Of a stretch of DNA of 64,000 nucleotides, positions 10,060 to 20,087 are shown piece after piece (the first letter of the stretch is position 1; every line of letters begins with the position of its first letter). This stretch comes from Zavarzinia aquatilis. Lineage in GTDB: Bacteria; Pseudomonadota; Alphaproteobacteria; Zavarziniales; Zavarziniaceae. The notes beneath the pieces were generated by a model, which saw nothing but the letters and a program-made list of their open reading frames with translations, ran no database searches and was not told the DNA's origin. Where the stretch lies: positions 1 to 64,000 of the forward strand of contig NZ_QGLE01000001.1 in the NCBI RefSeq assembly GCF_003173035.1, given 5' to 3'. A program made the translations under genes and the position numbers.

Positions 10060-10989
10060 TCAGCTTGCCGGACGGAAGGGTTTGCCGAGGCAGGCCGGTG
10101 CATCCAGCCTGCCCCGCCAGGGGCCGGCCGAAATCACGGTGAGCACGATGATGGTGGCGAGATAGGGCAGCATGTTCATGACCTGCGCCGGGATGCCGAT
10201 GCCGCCCGCGCCCTGCAGATAGAGCTGCAGGATGGTGACGCCGCCGAAGATATAGGCGCCGCCCAGCACGCGCCACGGCCGCCAGGAGGCAAAGGCGACG
10301 AGGGCAAGGGCGATCCAGCCGCGCCCCGCCGTCATCCCCTCGACCCACATCGGCGTGTAGGACAGCGAGAGATAGGCGCCGGCGATGCCGCTGCACAATC
10401 CGCCGAACATGACGGCGAGATAGCGCACCTTGATCACGTCATAGCCGATCGAATGGGCCGAGAGGTCGGATTCGCCGACGGCCCGCAGGATCAGCCCCGC
10501 GCGCGACGATTTCAGGAACCAGGCGACGAGGACGGTGATCGCGACCGAGGCATAAACCAGGATGTCATGACCGAAGAGCAGGGGCCCGAGCACCGGAATA
10601 TCCGACAGCCCGGGGATATGCAGCACCGCCAGCTTCTCGACCGGGGTGCCGATATAGCTGCTGCCGATCAGCGAGGACACGCCGATGCCGAAGATGGTCA
10701 GGGCAAGCCCGGTCGCCACCTGATTGGCCATCAGGGTCAGGGTCAGCAGGCCGAAGACGAGGGAGAGCGCGATGCCGGCGAAGGCCGCCGCGATGATGCC
10801 GAGGATGGCGCTGCCGGTGCCGACGGTGACGGCGAAGGCGATCACCGCGCCGACCAGCATCATGCCCTCGACCCCGAGGTTGAGCACGCCGGATTTTTCC
10901 GTGACCAGTTCACCGATCGCCGCCAGCAGCAGCGGCGTCGCCGCGGCGATGACGGTCAGCAGCATGGGCAGAAGGGTGTCGATATTCAT
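10060..10989 (-). CDS. ABC transporter permease (NupQ/BmpC-type)
   Basis: A 309-residue integral membrane protein with 8-9 hydrophobic helices. GVLNLGVEGMMLVGAVIAF near residue 33 and the late segment VEGMTAGRGWIALALVAFASWRPWRVLGGAYIFGG are hallmarks of the second permease of BMP-type nucleoside transporters. It starts three bases after the first permease gene stops and lies 62 bases upstream of the binding-protein gene, within one leftward operon ending in guaD. Confidence 0.93.
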   Translation of the reverse strand: MNIDTLLPMLLTVIAAATPLLLAAIGELVTEKSGVLNLGVEGMMLVGAVIAFAVTVGTGSAILGIIAAAFAGIALSLVFGLLTLTLMANQVATGLALTIFGIGVSSLIGSSYIGTPVEKLAVLHIPGLSDIPVLGPLLFGHDILVYASVAITVLVAWFLKSSRAGLILRAVGESDLSAHSIGYDVIKVRYLAVMFGGLCSGIAGAYLSLSYTPMWVEGMTAGRGWIALALVAFASWRPWRVLGGAYIFGGVTILQLYLQGAGGIGIPAQVMNMLPYLATIIVLTVISAGPWRGRLDAPACLGKPFRPAS

Positions 10990-10992
10990 GGC

Positions 10993-12069
10993 TCAGACTC
11001 CCTCGGCCAGCGGCTTCACGCGCCGTACCCGGTAACGCACCAGGAAATCCGACGCCAGCAGGAAAAACAGCAACATGCCCTGGAACACGCCGGTCACCGC
11101 CTGCGGCAGGCTCAGGTTGATCTGGGCGTTCTCGCCGCCCATGTAGGACAGCGCCATCAGCAGGCCCGAGGCGATGATGCCGAGGGGATGCAGCCGGCCG
11201 AGGAAGGCGACGATGATCGCCGTGAAGCCGTAACCGGGCGAGATATTGGGCACGAGCTGGCCGATCGGCCCCGCGACCTCGAAGGTGCCGGCGAGGCCGG
11301 CGAGGGCGCCGGTCAGCATCAGGCAGAACCAGGTGAGGCGGGTGCGGTCGAAACCGGCATAGCGCGCGGCGGCGGGGGCGGAGCCGAGGGTTCTGATCTG
11401 GAAGCCGATGATCGAGCGGGTGAGCAGCACCCAGCCGGCGACGGCGGCGAGCAGGGCGACGACGAAACCGATGTGCAGCCGGGTCTCTTCCCAGATGATG
11501 GGCAGGGTCGCGCTGTCGCTGAACATGCGCGACTGCGGGAAGTTGAAGCCCATCGGGTCCTTCAGCGGGCCGAACACGAGCACGGCGAGGAACAGCGTGG
11601 CGACATAGGTCAGCATCAGGCTGGTCAGGATTTCGTTGACGTTGAACTTCGTCTTCAGGAAGGCCGGGATCGCGGCATAGGCCGCGCCGCCCGCCATGCC
11701 GGCGAGCGCCATCAGCGGCAGGATGTAGAGGCCCTGTTCCTCCCAGAAGGCGAGGGCGACGGCGCCGCCGCAGACCGCGCCGAGGGTCAGCTGGCCTTCG
11801 GCACCGATGTTCCAGATGTTGGCGCGGTAACCAAGGGCGAGGCCGATGGCGATCATGATCAGCGGCGCCGCCTTCACCCCGAGTTCCGAGAGACCGTATT
11901 TGGTCTCGAGCGGCGAGATGAAGAAGACATAGAGCGCCTCGAAGGGATCGGCGCCCAGCATCATGAACAGGAAGAAGCCGGCGACCACCGTGGCGGCCAC
12001 GGCGATGAAAGGCGTCATATAGAGCATACGCGTCGAGATTTGCCGGCGCGCTTCGATCTTCAGGGCCAT
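10993..12069 (-). CDS. ABC transporter permease (NupP/BmpB-type)
   Basis: A 358-residue membrane protein forming the first permease of the BMP-type transporter. It has an N-terminal hydrophobic helix (MLYMTPFIAVAATVVAGFFLFMM), the family motif YRANIWNIGAEGQLTLGAVCGGAVAL, and ISPGYGFTAIIVAFLGRLHPLGI near the C-terminus. One base separates it from the ATP-binding-protein gene and three bases from the second permease gene, so the operon is translationally tight. Confidence 0.93.
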   Translation of the reverse strand: MALKIEARRQISTRMLYMTPFIAVAATVVAGFFLFMMLGADPFEALYVFFISPLETKYGLSELGVKAAPLIMIAIGLALGYRANIWNIGAEGQLTLGAVCGGAVALAFWEEQGLYILPLMALAGMAGGAAYAAIPAFLKTKFNVNEILTSLMLTYVATLFLAVLVFGPLKDPMGFNFPQSRMFSDSATLPIIWEETRLHIGFVVALLAAVAGWVLLTRSIIGFQIRTLGSAPAAARYAGFDRTRLTWFCLMLTGALAGLAGTFEVAGPIGQLVPNISPGYGFTAIIVAFLGRLHPLGIIASGLLMALSYMGGENAQINLSLPQAVTGVFQGMLLFFLLASDFLVRYRVRRVKPLAEGV

Positions 12070-12070
12070 G

Positions 12071-13627
<1,557 letters not shown>

Positions 13628-13685
13628 GCCCAACCCCAATCCCCGCAATACCCTGTAACGCCAGTGCAGCATATGGCGCTGCGTC

Positions 13686-13748
13686 ATGACAACCATTGGC
13701 CACGGCTATAATGTTTTTCGGGTTTTCGAGACAATCAACGAAGTTGAT
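13686..13748 (+). promoter_or_regulatory. Candidate promoter and dyad upstream of the aminotransferase/BKACE pair
   Basis: A consensus -10 TATAAT (13707-13712) lies 15 bases after ATGACA (13686-13691, one mismatch to TTGACA). Just downstream is the dyad ATCAAC-GAA-GTTGAT (13734-13748), which could be an operator. The region separates two divergent operons. The 15-base spacer is short, so the promoter call is tentative. Confidence 0.4.
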
Positions 13749-13842
13749 CGGCGCGAGGGGAGGGGGCGGGGCTTCCGCATCCCTTGAAAGCGGCGCTTCG
13801 GGCGCGCACTCTGGCGGCCCGACCAGAGGTGCGCGTTCCAAA

Positions 13843-15207
13843 ATGACTCAAGCCGGCAGCAACCGTCGTCCGTCCAACCTCTTCTATCAGAGCGGCACGC
13901 GCCGCCCGCCGGTCGATCGGGCCGAGGGCATCTATATCTGGGACCAATACGGCGGCCGCCGCATCGACGGCTCATCGGGCGCGATGGTGGTCAACATCGG
14001 CCATTCCAATCCTTATGTCCTCGACGCCATGAAGCGGCAGATGGACAAGGCGACCTTCGCCTATCGCCTGCATTACGAGAATGACCCGGCCGAGGATCTG
14101 GCGACCAAACTGTGCGAGAAGGCGGGTGCCGGCTTCGAGCGGGTGTTCTTCGTCTCCGGCGGGTCGGAGGCGACGGAATCCTGCCTGAAGCTCGCCCGGC
14201 AATATGCGCTGGCGACCGGGCAGGCCTCGCGCTTCAAGGTGATTTCGCGCTTTCCGTCGTATCATGGCTGCACGCTGGGCGCCCTCGCCATTACCGGCTA
14301 TGCCGCGCTGGCGGCGCCCTTCGCGCCCATGATGCACGAGATGCCGAAGATCCCGGCGCCCACCGCCTATCTCGACCGTGACAGCCTGACCATGGAGGAG
14401 CGCGGCATCCGCTATGCCGACATGCTGGAGGCGGAAATCCGGGCGCAGGGGCCGGACACCGTGCTCGCCTTCATCATGGAGCCGGTCGGCGGCGCCTCGA
14501 CGGGCGCCCTGGTCGCGCCCGACAGCTATTACCCGCGGGTGCGCGAAATCTGCAGCAAATACGGCGTCATCCTGATCCATGACGAGGTGATGAGCGGCGC
14601 GGGGCGCACCGGCAGGTTCCTGGGTGGCGATCACTGGCCGGGCGGGCGGCCCGATCTGATCGCGCTCTCGAAAGGCATCGGCTCCGGCTATTGCCCGCTC
14701 GGCGCCATGCTCGCGCCCGACTGGATGGTGCAACCCGTCCTCGACAAGGGCGGCTTCCTGCATGGCTTCACCTATGCCGGCAATCCGCTCGCCTCCGCCG
14801 CCGGCCTCGCCGTGCTCGAAGTGATGGAGAAGGAAGACCTGATCGGCAATGCCGCCCGCATGGGCGAGGTGATCCGCGACCGGCTGGAAGGTCTGAAGAC
14901 CCGCTTCCCCTTCATCGGCGACGTGCGCGGCAAGGGCCTGCTGCTGGCGGCCGAGCTGGTCGCCGATCCCGAGACGATGCAACCCCTGCCGGCGCATCTC
15001 AATGCCTATCAGCGCATCGTCGACATCGCCTATGACAAGGGCCTGATCATCTATTCGCGGCGGACGCGCGGCGGCAACGAGGGCGATCACTTCCTGGTCT
15101 GCCCGCCGATGATCATCACGCCGGCGCAGGTCGACGAGGTGATGGCGATCATCGAGGACAGTCTCGATGTCCTCGCCCGTGAACTCGACCTGCCGCGGGG
15201 GGCGTGA
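13843..15207 (+). CDS. Class III (omega) aminotransferase
   Basis: A 454-residue PLP enzyme. Visible motifs are RLHYENDPAEDLATKLCEKAGAGFERVFFVSGGSEATESCLKLARQY (phosphate cup), the ILIHDEVMSGAGRTG aspartate loop that contacts the pyridine nitrogen, and the lysine motif LIALSKGIGSGYCPLGAML. The ATG at 13843 gives MTQAGSNRRPSNLFYQSGTR; the open frame upstream is low-complexity. The next gene encodes a beta-keto acid cleavage enzyme whose start lies two bases after this stop. The pair therefore probably converts a beta-amino (or omega-amino) acid to a keto acid that is then cleaved. The exact substrate is not visible. Confidence 0.9.
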   Translation: MTQAGSNRRPSNLFYQSGTRRPPVDRAEGIYIWDQYGGRRIDGSSGAMVVNIGHSNPYVLDAMKRQMDKATFAYRLHYENDPAEDLATKLCEKAGAGFERVFFVSGGSEATESCLKLARQYALATGQASRFKVISRFPSYHGCTLGALAITGYAALAAPFAPMMHEMPKIPAPTAYLDRDSLTMEERGIRYADMLEAEIRAQGPDTVLAFIMEPVGGASTGALVAPDSYYPRVREICSKYGVILIHDEVMSGAGRTGRFLGGDHWPGGRPDLIALSKGIGSGYCPLGAMLAPDWMVQPVLDKGGFLHGFTYAGNPLASAAGLAVLEVMEKEDLIGNAARMGEVIRDRLEGLKTRFPFIGDVRGKGLLLAAELVADPETMQPLPAHLNAYQRIVDIAYDKGLIIYSRRTRGGNEGDHFLVCPPMIITPAQVDEVMAIIEDSLDVLARELDLPRGA

Positions 15208-15209
15208 TC

Positions 15210-16142
15210 ATGGCCGCCCGCAAGGTCGTCATTTCCTGCGCCGTCACCGGCTCGATCCACACGCCGACCATGAGCGAGCATCTGCCCTATACGCCGGACG
15301 ATATCGCGGCGCAGGCGATCGAGGCGGCGGAGGCCGGGGCCGCCATCCTGCATCTGCACGCCCGCGACCCGAAGGACGGCCGACCGAGCCCGGACCCGGA
15401 TGTCTTCATGCAGTTCCTGCCGCGCATCCGCCAGGCCTGCGATGCCGTCGTCAACATCACGACCGGCGGCTCCTCGGCGATGACGCTGGACGAGCGGCTG
15501 GCGGCGCCCTTAAGGGCGAGCCCCGAGATGTGCTCGCTCAACATGGGCTCGATGAATTTCGGCCTGTTCCCGGCGGTCGAGCGTTACAGCGACTGGAAAT
15601 TCGACTGGGAACCCAAGCTGCTGGAGAACACCCGCGACACGATCTTCAAGAATACCTTCAAGGATATCGAAGGCATTCTGGACAAGCTGGGCAACGGCTG
15701 CGGCGCCAAATTCGAGTTCGAGTGCTACGACGTCGGTCATCTCTACACCCTCGCCCATTTCCGCGACCGGGGGCTCGTCAAGGCGCCGCTGTTCATCCAG
15801 TTCGTGCTCGGCGTCCTTGGCGGTATCGGGCCGGACCCGGAGAATCTCCTCCACATGAAGCGGATCGCCGACAAGCTGTTCGGCGACGATTACCAGTTCT
15901 CGGTTCTTGGCGCCGGACGGCACCAGATGCCGCTTGTCACCATGGGCGCGATCATGGGCGGCCATGTCCGCGTCGGCCTCGAGGACAGCATCACGCTGGG
16001 CAGGGGCCGGCTGGCGAAATCCAACGCGGAACAGGTCGCGCGCATCCGCGACATCCTCGAAAACCTGTCGCTGGACATCGCGACGCCGGACGACGCCCGG
16101 ACCCTCCTCGGCCTGAAGGGCGGGGATCGGGTGAATTTCTGA
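15210..16142 (+). CDS. Beta-keto acid cleavage enzyme (BKACE, DUF849)
   Basis: A 310-residue TIM-barrel enzyme of the 3-keto-5-aminohexanoate cleavage (Kce) family, which condenses a beta-keto acid with acetyl-CoA to give acetoacetate and a new acyl-CoA. Motifs are VVISCAVTGSIHTPTMSEHLPYTP at the start, the zinc site AAILHLHARDPKDGRPS, VVNITTGG, SLNMGSMNFG, KFEFECYDVGHLY and GGHVRVGLEDS. The ATG at 15210 is seven bases from a GGGGGG ribosome site; a GTG at 15204 is too close to it. Coupling to the upstream aminotransferase suggests catabolism of an amino acid through a beta-keto intermediate. Confidence 0.92.
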   Translation: MAARKVVISCAVTGSIHTPTMSEHLPYTPDDIAAQAIEAAEAGAAILHLHARDPKDGRPSPDPDVFMQFLPRIRQACDAVVNITTGGSSAMTLDERLAAPLRASPEMCSLNMGSMNFGLFPAVERYSDWKFDWEPKLLENTRDTIFKNTFKDIEGILDKLGNGCGAKFEFECYDVGHLYTLAHFRDRGLVKAPLFIQFVLGVLGGIGPDPENLLHMKRIADKLFGDDYQFSVLGAGRHQMPLVTMGAIMGGHVRVGLEDSITLGRGRLAKSNAEQVARIRDILENLSLDIATPDDARTLLGLKGGDRVNF

Positions 16143-16152
16143 GGGGGTGCGG

Positions 16153-16842
16153 ATGGCACGTCGATGGTGGGCGCTGGTGGGATTGCTGGCCATGGTGACA
16201 GGTGGTGCCTCGGCACAGCCCGTCCGCTGTGTCGACGGCAGGGTTCCGGCCGAGGCGGATTACCCGACCCGGGCGGACATTTCTTCTATTTTCCGAGATT
16301 GGTTCAGCGCCAGTCTCACCCATCTTCGCGAGCCGCCGTTGACCTGTGCGGACGATGGCGCGGAGGTTTATCGCCTCGTCTGGCTGCGGTCGTTCGAGGG
16401 GGCTATCACCGTGCGGATAACCATCACGGATGACAAGGTCGTAGTGACGGCACGAATGGCTGCCGTGCCGATCATGAGTATCCTGGACACCCCTAACGGA
16501 ATGGATCGTACTCTAAGAGAAGAAGCGGAACTCCTACGAAAGAGGCTCGAAAAAGACGAGATCAAGGAAACGTCGGTGGCGCTGGATAGGGAGAGCGTGA
16601 CGGCTCTTCGACAGGCGGTTGCCGATGCGAGCTATTGGGACATGCCGACGCCGGAGCCCCCCGATCCCCCGGGCTATTACAATCCTCGATTCGATGGCGC
16701 CCAGTGGATCGTCGAGGGTATCCGCGATGGGCGCTATCATGTGGTCGATCGGTGGTCGCCCGCACCAGGGGCCTATCGCGATCTGGCGCTTCTGATGCGG
16801 ACCCTGGGCGGGGTCGAAGTCCCGCCGGCAGAAGACTACTGA
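16153..16842 (+). CDS. Secreted or periplasmic hypothetical protein
   Basis: A 229-residue protein with a clear signal peptide (MARRWWALVGLLAMVTGGASA-QP). The mature part has two cysteines (VRCVDG, LTCADD) that could form a disulfide, and a C-terminal segment WIVEGIRDGRYHVVDRWSPAPGAYRDLALLMRTLGG. That last pattern is common in small uncharacterised periplasmic proteins of proteobacteria. The start is set by GAGGGGG at 16143. It follows the BKACE gene by 10 bases but has no obvious link to it. Codon use is a little less GC-biased than its neighbours. Function not recognised. Confidence 0.75.
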   Translation: MARRWWALVGLLAMVTGGASAQPVRCVDGRVPAEADYPTRADISSIFRDWFSASLTHLREPPLTCADDGAEVYRLVWLRSFEGAITVRITITDDKVVVTARMAAVPIMSILDTPNGMDRTLREEAELLRKRLEKDEIKETSVALDRESVTALRQAVADASYWDMPTPEPPDPPGYYNPRFDGAQWIVEGIRDGRYHVVDRWSPAPGAYRDLALLMRTLGGVEVPPAEDY

Positions 16843-16867
16843 TGTCATGAGGGATGGTGGCGTACCC

Positions 16868-17356
16868 ATGGCGTCTTCAGCGATCCGCCTCGCCACCAGC
16901 GAGGATGCCGGGGCGATCCATGCCATGATCCTCGGCATCGGTGCCGTGCTCGGTCAGGCGCATAAGATCGCCGGCACGGTCGAGGATATCAGGCGCTGGG
17001 GCTTCGGTCCCGACCCGGCGTTCGAGGCGCTGATCGCGGAGGAGGGGGGGCGGCCGGTCGGCCTCTGCCTTTATTTCCGCTCGTTCTCGACCTGGCGCGG
17101 GCGGCCCGGGGCCTATGTCCAGGACCTTTATGTCGATCCCGCCTGCCGGGGCGGCGGCTGGGGCCGGCGCCTGCTCGCCGCCTGCGCCGCGCGCTCGGCC
17201 GAGACGGGCGGCGCCTATATCCGCCTGTCGGTCGATGCCGCCAATATCGCGGCGCAAGGTTTCTATGCCCGCGCCGGTTTCCGCCACGCCGCCGACGATC
17301 TGATCCACCAGATCGACGGCGAGGATTTCCAGCGGCTGGCGGGGGAAGTCGATTGA
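16868..17356 (+). CDS. GNAT family N-acetyltransferase
   Basis: A 162-residue acetyltransferase with the complete GNAT fold: IRLATSEDAGAIHAMI at the start, the VQDLYVDPACRGGGWGRRLLAAC acetyl-CoA pyrophosphate loop (Q/RxxGxG/A form, near residue 90), and the IRLSVDAANIAAQGFYARAGF motif. It resembles diamine or amino-acid acetyltransferases (FRSFSTWRGRPGAYVQDLYV), but the substrate is uncertain. An alternative ATG at 16847 would add seven residues; neither start has a strong ribosome site. Confidence 0.88.
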   Translation: MASSAIRLATSEDAGAIHAMILGIGAVLGQAHKIAGTVEDIRRWGFGPDPAFEALIAEEGGRPVGLCLYFRSFSTWRGRPGAYVQDLYVDPACRGGGWGRRLLAACAARSAETGGAYIRLSVDAANIAAQGFYARAGFRHAADDLIHQIDGEDFQRLAGEVD

Positions 17357-17362
17357 ACATTC

Positions 17363-17465
17363 GGTGTTTCCCACCTCACCCCGGCCCTCTCCCCCCGAAG
17401 GGCGGAGAGGGGGATTCGAGCCCTCTCCTCCCGGGAGGAGAGGGGTGGGTGAGGAGGGAAACACC
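17363..17465. repeat. Long imperfect palindromic intergenic element
   Basis: GGTGTTTCCC (17363-17372) pairs with GGGAAACACC (17456-17465), and between them C-rich and G-rich blocks (CCCTCTCCCCCC, GGAGAGGGGG, CCCTCTCCTCC, GGAGGAGAGGGG) can fold into nested hairpins. Mosaic repeats of this CCTCACCC/GGGTGAGG type are common between genes in alphaproteobacteria. It fills the gap between the acetyltransferase and M20 genes. Confidence 0.6.
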
Positions 17466-17485
17466 GCCCCATGGAGTGACAGAGA

Positions 17486-18802
17486 ATGAACCTCGATCCC
17501 GCCCTGTCTGCCGATATCAAGAATGCCGTCGCCGGTCTCGCCGATGACGGCACGGCATTTCTGGCCGATCTGGTTGCCGAAGGCTCGGTGCTGGGCAGGG
17601 AGGCGGGGGCGCAGAAGCTGATGGCGCAGCGTTTCGCCGCCATGGGCCTCGACGTCGACCGTTTCGAGGTCGATCTCGACGCGATCCGCGGCCTGCCCGG
17701 CTTCTCGCCGCCGGTGACCGATGTCTACAAGGGGCGGGAGAATGTCATCGGTCGCCATGTGCCCAAGGCGGCGACCGGCAGGTCGCTGATCCTGAACGGC
17801 CATATCGACGTGGTGCCGACCGGGCCGGAAGCCCTCTGGACCGCGCCGCCCTTCACCCCCCGGGTCGAGCACGGCAAGCTGTACGGAAGGGGCGCGGGCG
17901 ACATGAAGGCGGGCATCGCCGCCTATTGCCTGGCCTTCGATGCGCTCGCCCGCCTTGGCCTGCAGCCGGCCGCGCCCGTCTATCTGCAATCGGTGATCGA
18001 GGAAGAATGCACGGGCAACGGCGCCCTCGCCTGTCTCGCCCGGGGTTACCGCGCCGATGCCGCCATCATCCCCGAGCCCTTCGACCAGAGCCTGCTGATC
18101 GCGCAATTGGGCGTGATGTGGCTGACGGTCGATATGTTCGGCAAGCCGGCCCATGTCCTCGACACTTCGGCCGGGACCAATGCCATCGAAGGCGTCTATG
18201 CCCTGTTCGATGCCCTGCGTAAGGTCGAGGCGGCGTGGAACGAACCCGGTTTCCGCCATGCCTGTTACCGCGACCACAGGCACCCGGTGAATTTCAACCT
18301 CGGGCGGATTTCGGGCGGCGAATGGCCGTCGTCAGTGCCCTGCGCCGCCTCGATCGACGTTCGCGTCGGCTTCTATCCCGGCATGTCGATCGCCGCCGTG
18401 AAAAAGGCGCTGGAAGGCGCGGTCCGGGATGCGGTCGCCAAGGTGCCGGCCTTACGCGGCGCCGTGGTGAAGCTGCGCTATCGCGGCTTCCAGGCCGAGG
18501 GCTGCGCCATCGACCCGCGGGATCCGCTGCTGTCGGGCCTGCGCCGCGCCCATGAGGCGGTGAGCGAGAAGCCCATCGTCGAACTGGCCTCGACCGCGAC
18601 GACGGACGCCCGTTTCTTCATCCTCTACGGCAACACGCCGGCGACCTGCTATGGCCCCAAGGCCGGCAGCATCCACGGCATCGACGAATGGGTCGACCTC
18701 GCCTCCATGGTCGAGGTCGCGCAGGTCCTCGCCCTGTTCATGGCGTCGTGGTGCGGGGTGGAGAGACGCAGTATAAAGGCAGGATTTGGAGGGATGGGGT
18801 GA
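17486..18802 (+). CDS. M20 family metallo-deacylase (ArgE/DapE type), 3' end altered by insertion
   Basis: A 438-residue zinc amidohydrolase that would remove an acyl group from an N-acyl amino acid or related compound. Motifs are NGHIDVVPTG (metal His/Asp, ~residue 112), YGRGAGDMKAG (bridging Asp), IEEECTGNGALA (catalytic and metal Glu), the dimerisation domain, and TTDARFF with YGPKAGSIHGIDEWV near the C-terminus. The last ten residues (SIKAGFGGMG) are encoded by the AT-rich islet. The downstream 71-bp copy of the gene end (20088-20158) is followed at once by TGA, so the ancestral protein most likely ended ...WCGVERR at 428 residues. The catalytic parts are untouched and the enzyme is probably still active. 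Confidence 0.92.
   Translation: MNLDPALSADIKNAVAGLADDGTAFLADLVAEGSVLGREAGAQKLMAQRFAAMGLDVDRFEVDLDAIRGLPGFSPPVTDVYKGRENVIGRHVPKAATGRSLILNGHIDVVPTGPEALWTAPPFTPRVEHGKLYGRGAGDMKAGIAAYCLAFDALARLGLQPAAPVYLQSVIEEECTGNGALACLARGYRADAAIIPEPFDQSLLIAQLGVMWLTVDMFGKPAHVLDTSAGTNAIEGVYALFDALRKVEAAWNEPGFRHACYRDHRHPVNFNLGRISGGEWPSSVPCAASIDVRVGFYPGMSIAAVKKALEGAVRDAVAKVPALRGAVVKLRYRGFQAEGCAIDPRDPLLSGLRRAHEAVSEKPIVELASTATTDARFFILYGNTPATCYGPKAGSIHGIDEWVDLASMVEVAQVLALFMASWCGVERRSIKAGFGGMG
18699..18769. repeat. 71-bp direct repeat, left copy
   Basis: This segment encodes the last codons of the M20 deacylase and, on the other strand, the end of the LysR gene. It recurs at 20088-20158 with a single difference (C at 18727, T at 20116). 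The two copies flank the AT-rich islet exactly. Confidence 0.95.
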
Positions 18803-20087
18803 TATAAAAATTGACGCGATATTTATTTTGATATCGAAATATATATCAATGTTTAATATTATTTCCTTTTTGTGGGAGGGAAAAATGGAAAATATTAATG
18901 ATTCTGGTAATATTTTCATATCCCTCTTTAATCAGAGGCCGCGAGACAATGTGACTCCTAGAGAGAATTTTCTCACGGAGTCATTTGTATACGTTCTTAA
19001 AAAGAACGTTGATTTTTGTAAAATTTGGTTGGTTTCAATATTGAAAATGCCGGTTCGGCATGAAAGTTTGGTTATTGATACCCGCGTAGCTGATAGATAT
19101 CAAGATGATGGGGGGGCGGGGAGCATTGTTTATCCGGATGTGGAAATTGTCGGCACATTGGAGAATGGTGAAGCATTCAGAATTCTGATAGAGAATAAGT
19201 GGGACTCCGGTTACAATTATAATCAGATAAAAAATTATCTATCTTTATTTAGGTCTCAATGTAAAAATTATATGGTGTTCATGTGTCAGAATTTTAAAGA
19301 TTCTTTGCGTGCGGCGAATGATCATAGTGATGTGGCGGGGATTGAGTTCAGATCAATTTTATGGGAAGATGTATATTTATCGATGAACGGTTGCATAGAT
19401 AAGAGCGGTTTATTGGACGAACTAATGGTTTTCATGGAGGAGAATAAATTGAGTTCTGGAAATATTTTAACAGAAGATGGAGTGGGTAATTATATACGGG
19501 GGGTTAAATTTTTTGATGATATGAAGAAATTCGTTGATAAATTACTAAATGATTTCGATTGGATGTTTGTGAAAAAGGGATTTTCTGCAAAAATAACAAA
19601 TAGATTTGGGAGGGTGGCGATTGAATTTTGGCCAAATAACACAAAAAATAATGTTTTTGTATCAGTTGGTCTTCTGTATAATAACAAGGATCATAAAATT
19701 CCGTTTGCGAAACCGTCTCAGGAGAGCATTGATTTTATATTGAGAGTGGAGGCAAACCCAAATTTAGGCGATGCTCGCATTCGGTCTTTAGATATATTAA
19801 GTTCTAGAGTTGAATCCATCAGGAAAGATGGAAGCATTGCGTATTTATTGAATGATAAAAATAACAGAAATCCACATACATTATTTATTGCGCAGAAAAA
19901 TTTTTTTGATTTGGCGAAAAAAGGCGTTACGCAACGTGATCAAATAGTTTCTATATTTGAACAGTGTAATAAATGGGTTTCATTATTGTTTGATGACACT
20001 GATTTGTTGAGCGAACTTTTAGCTCTTTCTTTGAGCAGGTAAATTTTTTTATTCCAATTGTGCTGAAAGGGTAACAACCTGACACTG
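18770..20087. mobile_element. AT-rich islet inserted between 71-bp direct repeats
   Basis: A 1318-bp segment of very different base composition (roughly two thirds A+T by eye, against about one third in neighbouring genes). It sits between the two 71-bp repeats and carries one gene (18885-20042) with AT-rich flanks. No transposase, integrase or clear terminal inverted repeat is visible. A possible promoter begins at TTGACG (18811-18816), followed by an AT-rich stretch without a clear -10. Long flanking repeats plus foreign composition fit insertion with long target duplication, a pattern described for restriction-modification genes. Confidence 0.85.
18885..20042 (+). CDS. Solitary PD-(D/E)XK nuclease family protein, candidate defence gene
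   Basis: A 385-residue protein encoded in strongly AT-biased codons. A GGGAGGG ribosome site five bases before the ATG at 18885 decides the start. The N-terminal half looks like a PD-(D/E)XK fold: an early helix NVTPRENFLTESFVYVLK (E27, E32), then YPDVEIVG (D85), then ILIENKW (E103-x-K105), then YNQIKNY (Q114xxxY118, the extra motif of RecB/lambda-exonuclease-like nucleases). The C-terminal ~230 residues are unrecognised and may bind DNA or a partner. No methyltransferase accompanies it. It was clearly acquired by transfer. A role in phage or plasmid defence is an inference from fold, solitary state and mobility. Confidence 0.75.
   Translation: MENINDSGNIFISLFNQRPRDNVTPRENFLTESFVYVLKKNVDFCKIWLVSILKMPVRHESLVIDTRVADRYQDDGGAGSIVYPDVEIVGTLENGEAFRILIENKWDSGYNYNQIKNYLSLFRSQCKNYMVFMCQNFKDSLRAANDHSDVAGIEFRSILWEDVYLSMNGCIDKSGLLDELMVFMEENKLSSGNILTEDGVGNYIRGVKFFDDMKKFVDKLLNDFDWMFVKKGFSAKITNRFGRVAIEFWPNNTKNNVFVSVGLLYNNKDHKIPFAKPSQESIDFILRVEANPNLGDARIRSLDILSSRVESIRKDGSIAYLLNDKNNRNPHTLFIAQKNFFDLAKKGVTQRDQIVSIFEQCNKWVSLLFDDTDLLSELLALSLSR

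Noticed and set aside
18699-18802. M20 deacylase called a pseudogene because of the insertion
   Set aside because: All catalytic motifs precede the insertion, and only about ten C-terminal residues are added, so loss of function is not shown.
18770-20087. Islet read as a classical IS element
   Set aside because: No transposase gene or convincing terminal inverted repeats. The ends share only a loose CAGT...GG similarity, and a 71-bp flanking repeat is far longer than IS target duplications.
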